A stretch of 8,993 bases of DNA, taken from NCBI GenBank assembly GCA_027009095.1, contig JALVDG010000314.1:1-8993 (forward strand), read 5' to 3'. This document shows, piece by piece, positions 6,355 through 8,993 of the stretch. Each line of letters begins with the position of its first letter. Positions within the stretch are counted from its first letter, which is position 1. The position numbers and the translations under genes were made by a program. Below the pieces are notes generated by a model, which was not told the origin of the DNA, made no database searches, and saw only the letters and a list, made by a program, of their open reading frames with translations. The DNA comes from Thiotrichaceae bacterium. GTDB taxonomy: Bacteria; Pseudomonadota; Gammaproteobacteria; Thiotrichales; Thiotrichaceae.

Positions 6355-6699
6355 ATGAGTGACTGTATATTTTGTAAGATTATAGCGGGTGAAATCCCTT
6401 CACAAGTTGTCTATGAGGACGATGATGTGTTTGCATTTAGAGATTTAAATGCTCAAGCTCCATTGCATGTGCTCATCATTCCTAAAAAACATATAGCGAC
6501 AATAAATGATCTAAAAACAGAAGACACGGAGAGGGTTGGTAAGCTCTATCTTGCCGCTAAAAAAATAGCAACCGATGAAGGTTATGCAGATGATGGCTAT
6601 AGAGTGGTGATGAACTGTGGTGAAGCAGCAGGACAAACAGTATTTCATATCCACCTGCATTTACTTGCAGGGCGTACTCTAGCGTGGCCTCCAGGATAA
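6355..6699 (+). CDS. hinT: HIT-family purine nucleoside phosphoramidase (HinT-like)
   Basis: The 114-residue protein belongs to the HINT branch of the histidine triad superfamily, which hydrolyses adenosine or guanosine phosphoramidates and aminoacyl-adenylates; the physiological substrate is uncertain in most bacteria. The histidine triad is HIHLHLL with H98, H100 and H102. The N-terminal CIFCKIIAGEIPS, RDLNAQAPLHVLIIPKKHI, and C-terminal GGRTLAWPPG-like end (here AGRTLAWPPG) are typical. Cys4 and Cys7 with His46 resemble the zinc-binding set found in many HINT proteins. The length is close to E. coli HinT (119). An AAGG site precedes the ATG, 20 bases after recR. It is the last gene of the operon, followed by a terminator. 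Confidence 0.93.
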   Translation: MSDCIFCKIIAGEIPSQVVYEDDDVFAFRDLNAQAPLHVLIIPKKHIATINDLKTEDTERVGKLYLAAKKIATDEGYADDGYRVVMNCGEAAGQTVFHIHLHLLAGRTLAWPPG

Positions 6700-6724
6700 A
6701 ATTTTGGGCTTTGCCGAAAAAGCA

Positions 6725-6764
6725 ACACTGATTAAGTCTAATCTGCTTAATTCAGAGTCTTTTT
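6725..6764 (+). terminator. Intrinsic terminator of the dnaX-ybaB-recR-hinT operon
   Basis: ACACTGATTAAG pairs with CTTAATTCAGAGT across a 9-nt loop, with one bulged base and one mismatch, and is followed directly by TCTTTTT. It lies 26 bases after the hinT stop codon. The stem is AT-rich, but the arrangement is that of a factor-independent terminator. Confidence 0.65.
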
Positions 6765-6765
6765 A

Positions 6766-6813
6766 ATTGATATTACACAGTCCCTCACTCAAATATCAGT
6801 GAAAGTTTTCGTA
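6766..6813 (+). repeat. Dispersed gene-end repeat, copy 3 (diverged, partial)
   Basis: ATTGATATTACACAGTC (6766-6782) aligns with ATTGATGTTACGCAGTC of copy 2, and ATATCAGTGAAAGTTTTCGT (6793-6812) aligns with its ATATCAGCGAAGATTTTCGT. The second half of the repeat (the CTATTCCGTAA end) is not recognisable. The copy begins just after the hinT terminator, in the same orientation relative to its upstream gene as copies 1 and 2. Confidence 0.65.
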
Positions 6814-6844
6814 TCGTTTTTCAGATAAATAATTTTTTGATAAC

Positions 6845-6867
6845 AGGAGTGAAAGCTTCAGCTTTTC
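6845..6867 (+). repeat. Hairpin-forming inverted repeat arm, left
   Basis: AGGAGTGAAAGCTTCAGCTT plus TTC matches the reverse complement of 7007-7029 at 20 of 23 positions. Inside, AAAGC-TTCA-GCTTT forms a small hairpin (6852-6865). The partner arm has AAAGA-TTTA-TCTTT, so the loop-closing pair changes from C-G to A-T while pairing is kept. Confidence 0.6.
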
Positions 6868-7006
6868 AGTCGTCAAGTGAAATGTCACAAGTGAACATCT
6901 ATAGTCTAGATTCTTTTGCATCGCCAAAAGTTATACCGCTGATGCAGAAGCGAGGCGGGCAAAACGACAGAGCAAACATCCATCTTGCCTATCGGCATCA
7001 ACATGA

Positions 7007-7029
7007 GAAAAGATAAATCTTTCACTCCT
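7007..7029 (-). repeat. Hairpin-forming inverted repeat arm, right
   Basis: This is the partner of 6845-6867 on the other strand, starting AGGAGTGAAAGATTTATC when read on the minus strand. It carries the same small hairpin with a compensated closing base pair. It lies downstream of the coiled-coil gene, as the left arm lies downstream of hinT. Confidence 0.6.
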
Positions 7030-7074
7030 TTTTATATCAATCAAAGTTTAAGGGATGAGAGATTTTAAATAACG

Positions 7075-7091
7075 AGATTGCGTAACATTAG
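7075..7091 (-). repeat. Dispersed gene-end repeat, copy 4 (short remnant)
   Basis: GATTGCGTAACATTAGT matches GACTGCGTAACATCAGT of copy 1 at 15 of 17 positions. Read on the minus strand it starts 43 bases after the stop codon of the coiled-coil gene, again in the same orientation relative to the upstream gene. The rest of the repeat is not recognisable here. Confidence 0.55.
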
Positions 7092-7112
7092 TTTTTAAGA
7101 CACAAGCTCCGC

Positions 7113-7138
7113 GCTAAAGAATGGATAAATTCTTTAGC
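7113..7138 (-). terminator. Perfect hairpin spanning the stop codon of the coiled-coil gene
   Basis: GCTAAAGAAT (7113-7122) and ATTCTTTAGC (7129-7138) form a perfect 10-bp stem with a 6-nt loop; the TAA stop (7134-7136) lies inside the stem. No T run follows on either strand, so it may be an mRNA 3'-end stabiliser or weak terminator rather than a classical intrinsic terminator. Confidence 0.4.
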
Positions 7139-8579
7139 AACAGATAGCTTTCGCATTGTTAATCACGCTTTGTAGCTCACTCTTGCTAGGTAACTCACTG
7201 CGTTTAGATATTGTTTGATAAACCATCGTAATGCCATCAGCTACTTGACTTAAATTTGAGTTAGCCAGCGCCTCTACAGAATCAATACCTGATAATTCTA
7301 TTAATTCTGCCAAGAGAGCATCGACACCTTTGACTTGAATTAAACTGGCGTTATTTGTCCACTGACGGATCACTTTTGGGTCTTTTCCTAAACTCTTAGC
7401 AAGTAAATCTATGGCAGTCTCGCTACGTGTTCTTGATAGTAAATCTTTCGTTGTTTCAATTTTCATTGCTATTAAACGCTTAGCATCACTACTCGATATA
7501 GATTGAATCATAGTAATAGGTAGCTCATCATTATCCCCATTATCATGATCTGTTAGTGTGTCTTTAGCTTGTTCAAAGCTACTACGTGCTTTTTTTACAC
7601 CTGTTTTTGCTAGGGCTGCAATGCTTGTTGCAGCAAACATACTTTTTATATCGGTAGTTATTTTATTTTCTCTGGTCTCTTTATGGCTGCTTGCATCTGC
7701 TGTGCTTTTTAAGTTACTAAAGCCATCAAGTTTTTCTTTCACATGAGAGAAAAAACCTGCTTCAGAAGAACCAGAGTCTTTTCTTTTATGACTAGCAAGC
7801 TTGTCCGATTCCGAATATTCTGATGTAGAAGAAAGGTTATTTTTAGCAGAATCAATATCTTTTTTTACCTTATTGTATCCCGATTGAATTGGATCTTTTG
7901 TGTCAGATATTTTGTGTGATATATCGTTCTTTGCTTTATCAAAATTTGTTTTAATTTTATCACTAACATTATCGGCGTTTAATTTATCATTAACATCTTG
8001 TGAGTCGGTATTTGTAGATTCGTTTTTCTCCGTTTTATTTTTTTCTCCAAGAGCATTATCTGCTAGTGAAAAATTTTCTTTTATAGGACTTAATCTAGTT
8101 TTGTTTGCCTGTAATTCTGATAATAAAGAGGCTGATTTATTTTTTTCTGCTTGTATTATTTCTTCAAAATATGCTTTAGTCGCTATTTTCTCTTCCTCTA
8201 TTGCTTCTAGTTTAGCATCAAGTTTTTGCAAGTTTGCAGCATATTCTTCTTCTTTTTCGCGAAGAAGGGTGGCTTGTTTTGTGTCTTTAATATCAATCTG
8301 CTCTTTGAGCTTTTCAATGGTCTCTTCAAAAGATTTTTTTTGCATAGAAATTTGATGCTCTAACTCCTTATTTATCGATTTTAGGAGGGACTGCTGCTTT
8401 ATTTGTTTTTTATATTTAGCACGAGCACTATCAACAATATTGTATTCTTGTTGCCATTGCTGATCTAAGGCTTGTAATTTCTTTTTAGCACTACTACCGC
8501 GCAGTAACCACCCTGTAATGCCTGCTATAACTGCTGTAATTAGTAAACATAACCACATTTGAGATATTAGATAAGTCAT
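7134..8579 (-). CDS. Membrane-anchored coiled-coil protein with C-terminal helix-hairpin-helix (DUF4332-like) domain
   Basis: The 481-residue product has an N-terminal membrane helix (about 8-27, followed by RGSSAKKK, so the bulk is probably cytosolic). A long Glu/Lys/Gln-rich coiled coil spans about 32-160. A disordered Ser/Asp/Lys/Asn-rich stretch (165-340) contains repeated DKxKxxxDxAKxD-type segments. Residues 353-480 form a compact helical domain: SISSSDAKRLIAMKIETTKD, then IRQWTNNASLIQVKGVDALL and LAELIELSGIDSVEALANS, the paired helix-hairpin-helix pattern I associate with DUF4332. Such domains resemble nucleic-acid-binding HhH modules, but no activity is established. The start is supported by AAGGAT nine to ten bases upstream, overlapping the tail of an apparent OmpA-like remnant two bases away. 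The two may once have formed a cell-envelope operon. The protein ends in two cysteines. Confidence 0.7.
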   Translation of the reverse strand: MTYLISQMWLCLLITAVIAGITGWLLRGSSAKKKLQALDQQWQQEYNIVDSARAKYKKQIKQQSLLKSINKELEHQISMQKKSFEETIEKLKEQIDIKDTKQATLLREKEEEYAANLQKLDAKLEAIEEEKIATKAYFEEIIQAEKNKSASLLSELQANKTRLSPIKENFSLADNALGEKNKTEKNESTNTDSQDVNDKLNADNVSDKIKTNFDKAKNDISHKISDTKDPIQSGYNKVKKDIDSAKNNLSSTSEYSESDKLASHKRKDSGSSEAGFFSHVKEKLDGFSNLKSTADASSHKETRENKITTDIKSMFAATSIAALAKTGVKKARSSFEQAKDTLTDHDNGDNDELPITMIQSISSSDAKRLIAMKIETTKDLLSRTRSETAIDLLAKSLGKDPKVIRQWTNNASLIQVKGVDALLAELIELSGIDSVEALANSNLSQVADGITMVYQTISKRSELPSKSELQSVINNAKAICC

Positions 8580-8581
8580 TA

Positions 8582-8738
8582 CTATTTATCCTTAATTGTA
8601 ATTTCAATACGACGATTTGAGAACGATTGCTAATATCCTGTTGGATAGGAAAGAGGGGCATTTTTATTATAAATACAGTAATTAAGCTAATAGCACCATT
8701 ACCAAAAGTCCTAAAAGAAATATAAATAACTTTTTCAT
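8582..8738 (-). pseudogene. Remnant of an OmpA-family lipoprotein/membrane gene (start and tail only)
   Basis: A good ribosome site (TTAGGAG, 8751-8745 on the minus strand) precedes ATG at 8738, which opens an 18-residue hydrophobic signal-like peptide, MKKLFIFLLGLLVMVLLA, then stops. In the next frames come YCIYNKNAPL and PIQQDISNRSQ, resembling the N-terminal 'C...HAPxIQxDI' segment of OmpA/BON-type proteins. Next comes SFSNRRIEITIKDK-stop, resembling the NRRVEI tail that ends OmpA C-terminal domains. The tail's TAG (8584-8582) is two bases from the next gene's ATG, as in an operon. The simplest reading is an OmpA-family gene that lost its middle and acquired frameshifts. The pieces are short, so the match could be fortuitous; the 18-residue peptide alone might also be translated. 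Confidence 0.45.
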
Positions 8739-8762
8739 TCAATCTCCTAATTGTCGACTATT

Positions 8763-8937
8763 TTTTAACCTGAATCAGTGACTTCACTACGGCAGATAGC
8801 ATAAGCTATTGATTCCACAGCGGTATTAAAAAATACCCGCTTAACCCAAGGGTGAAGCTAAGATTTTTTAAAATCCACTGTGAAACCAATATCTTACACT
8901 CTCTTATCCGCATTGAAGCCACAGATTCAGGTTTAAG
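8763..8937. repeat. ~175-bp imperfect palindrome (MITE-like or structured RNA)
   Basis: The two ~85-nt arms are reverse complements with scattered mismatches and a few one-base indels. They share CCTGAATC-GTG-CTTCA at the ends (8769-8785 and 8915-8931), CACAG-GG and TTAAAAAAT near the middle, and a central hairpin GCTT-CCC-AA-GGG-AAGC (8839-8858). There is no coding content I trust. Such full-length palindromes are typical of small non-autonomous elements and fold into one long hairpin if transcribed. It lies just upstream of the decayed OmpA-like gene. No clear target duplication can be separated from the palindromic ends. Confidence 0.75.
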
Positions 8938-8993
8938 GCATGAAACTATTGTTTTTAACTTTCTCCTGAATTTACTATTCGTACCAGTACTCC

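Larger units (their letters stand above)
6700..7133. other. Convergent intergenic region of nested inverted repeats
   Basis: Both flanking genes end here. No coding frame is supported. The region holds the hinT terminator (6725-6764), gene-end repeat copy 3 (6766-6813), paired hairpin arms (6845-6867 and 7007-7029), repeat copy 4 (7075-7091) and a hairpin across the stop codon of the minus-strand gene (7113-7138). The two outer and two inner arms share a centre near 6930-6937, so the whole stretch is one large imperfect inverted structure. The unmatched core 6868-7006 is unexplained. Confidence 0.7.
8580..8993. other. Region upstream of the coiled-coil gene, no intact gene
   Basis: This region contains the decayed OmpA-like gene (8582-8738) and a ~175-bp imperfect palindrome (8763-8937). 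The last 56 bases show only a nine-codon frame from the ATG at 8940 and nothing recognisable. Confidence 0.65.

Noticed and set aside
7900..8355. 151-codon plus-strand frame antisense to the coiled-coil gene
   Set aside because: The Ser/Phe/Leu-rich translation is what the reverse of Glu/Lys-rich coiled-coil codons gives; no start signal is seen.
8494..8742. 82-codon minus-strand frame starting at a TTG upstream of the coiled-coil gene
   Set aside because: It runs out of frame into the coiled-coil gene. A better ATG with proper spacing lies four bases further on, and the useful content is better explained as an OmpA-like remnant in several frames.
1..8993. tRNA genes, CRISPR arrays, phage genes, toxin-antitoxin pairs
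   Set aside because: I saw no cloverleaf with a CCA or T-loop consensus, no regularly spaced repeats, and no protein with the relevant family signatures.

Overview
The window reads as a chromosomal segment of an AT-rich gammaproteobacterium. The basis is the order 4.5S RNA (ffs) - dnaX - ybaB - recR, the closeness of YbaB and RecR to enterobacterial and pseudomonad versions, and a bacterial SRP RNA of the short 4.5S type. The long, repeat-filled intergenic stretches and the family mix (XpaC-like, DUF4332-like, an OmpA-type gene remnant) would suit a Thiotrichales-like sulfur-oxidiser. That placement is inference only.

Layout. 1-315: intergenic DNA with one arm of a ~90-bp dispersed repeat. 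316-1671 (-): secreted ABC-type solute-binding protein with an unusual charged helical tail. 1899-2051 (+): divergent 50-codon acidic small ORF. 2052-2645: repeat-rich spacer with the second repeat arm and a complete MITE-like insertion (2438-2600) bounded by a perfect 10-bp target duplication. 2646-3203 (+): membrane-anchored XpaC-like protein. 3321-3432 (+): 4.5S SRP RNA. 3519-6699 (+): housekeeping operon dnaX-ybaB-recR-hinT, closed by a terminator at 6725-6764. 6700-7133: convergent intergenic region built of nested inverted repeats. 7134-8579 (-): membrane-anchored coiled-coil protein with a C-terminal helix-hairpin-helix/DUF4332-like domain. 8582-8738 (-): probable decayed OmpA-family gene directly upstream of it. 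8763-8937: a ~175-bp imperfect palindrome.

How the parts work together. dnaX encodes the clamp-loader motor of DNA polymerase III, RecR acts in RecFOR gap repair, and YbaB is a nucleoid-associated protein usually encoded between them. HinT is a purine nucleoside phosphoramidase carried at the operon end. The 4.5S RNA is the RNA part of the signal recognition particle.

Most notable signals. (1) A run of ten adenines in dnaX with a stop codon just downstream in both alternative frames, ideally placed to make a short gamma-like subunit by slippage or frameshifting. (2) A dispersed repeat whose four copies all lie downstream of a gene 3' end and in the same orientation relative to that gene; a covarying hairpin lies in the convergent region. 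(3) A clean MITE insertion just upstream of the XpaC-like gene. (4) Fossil ends of an OmpA-family gene. No phage, CRISPR, toxin-antitoxin or defence system was found.
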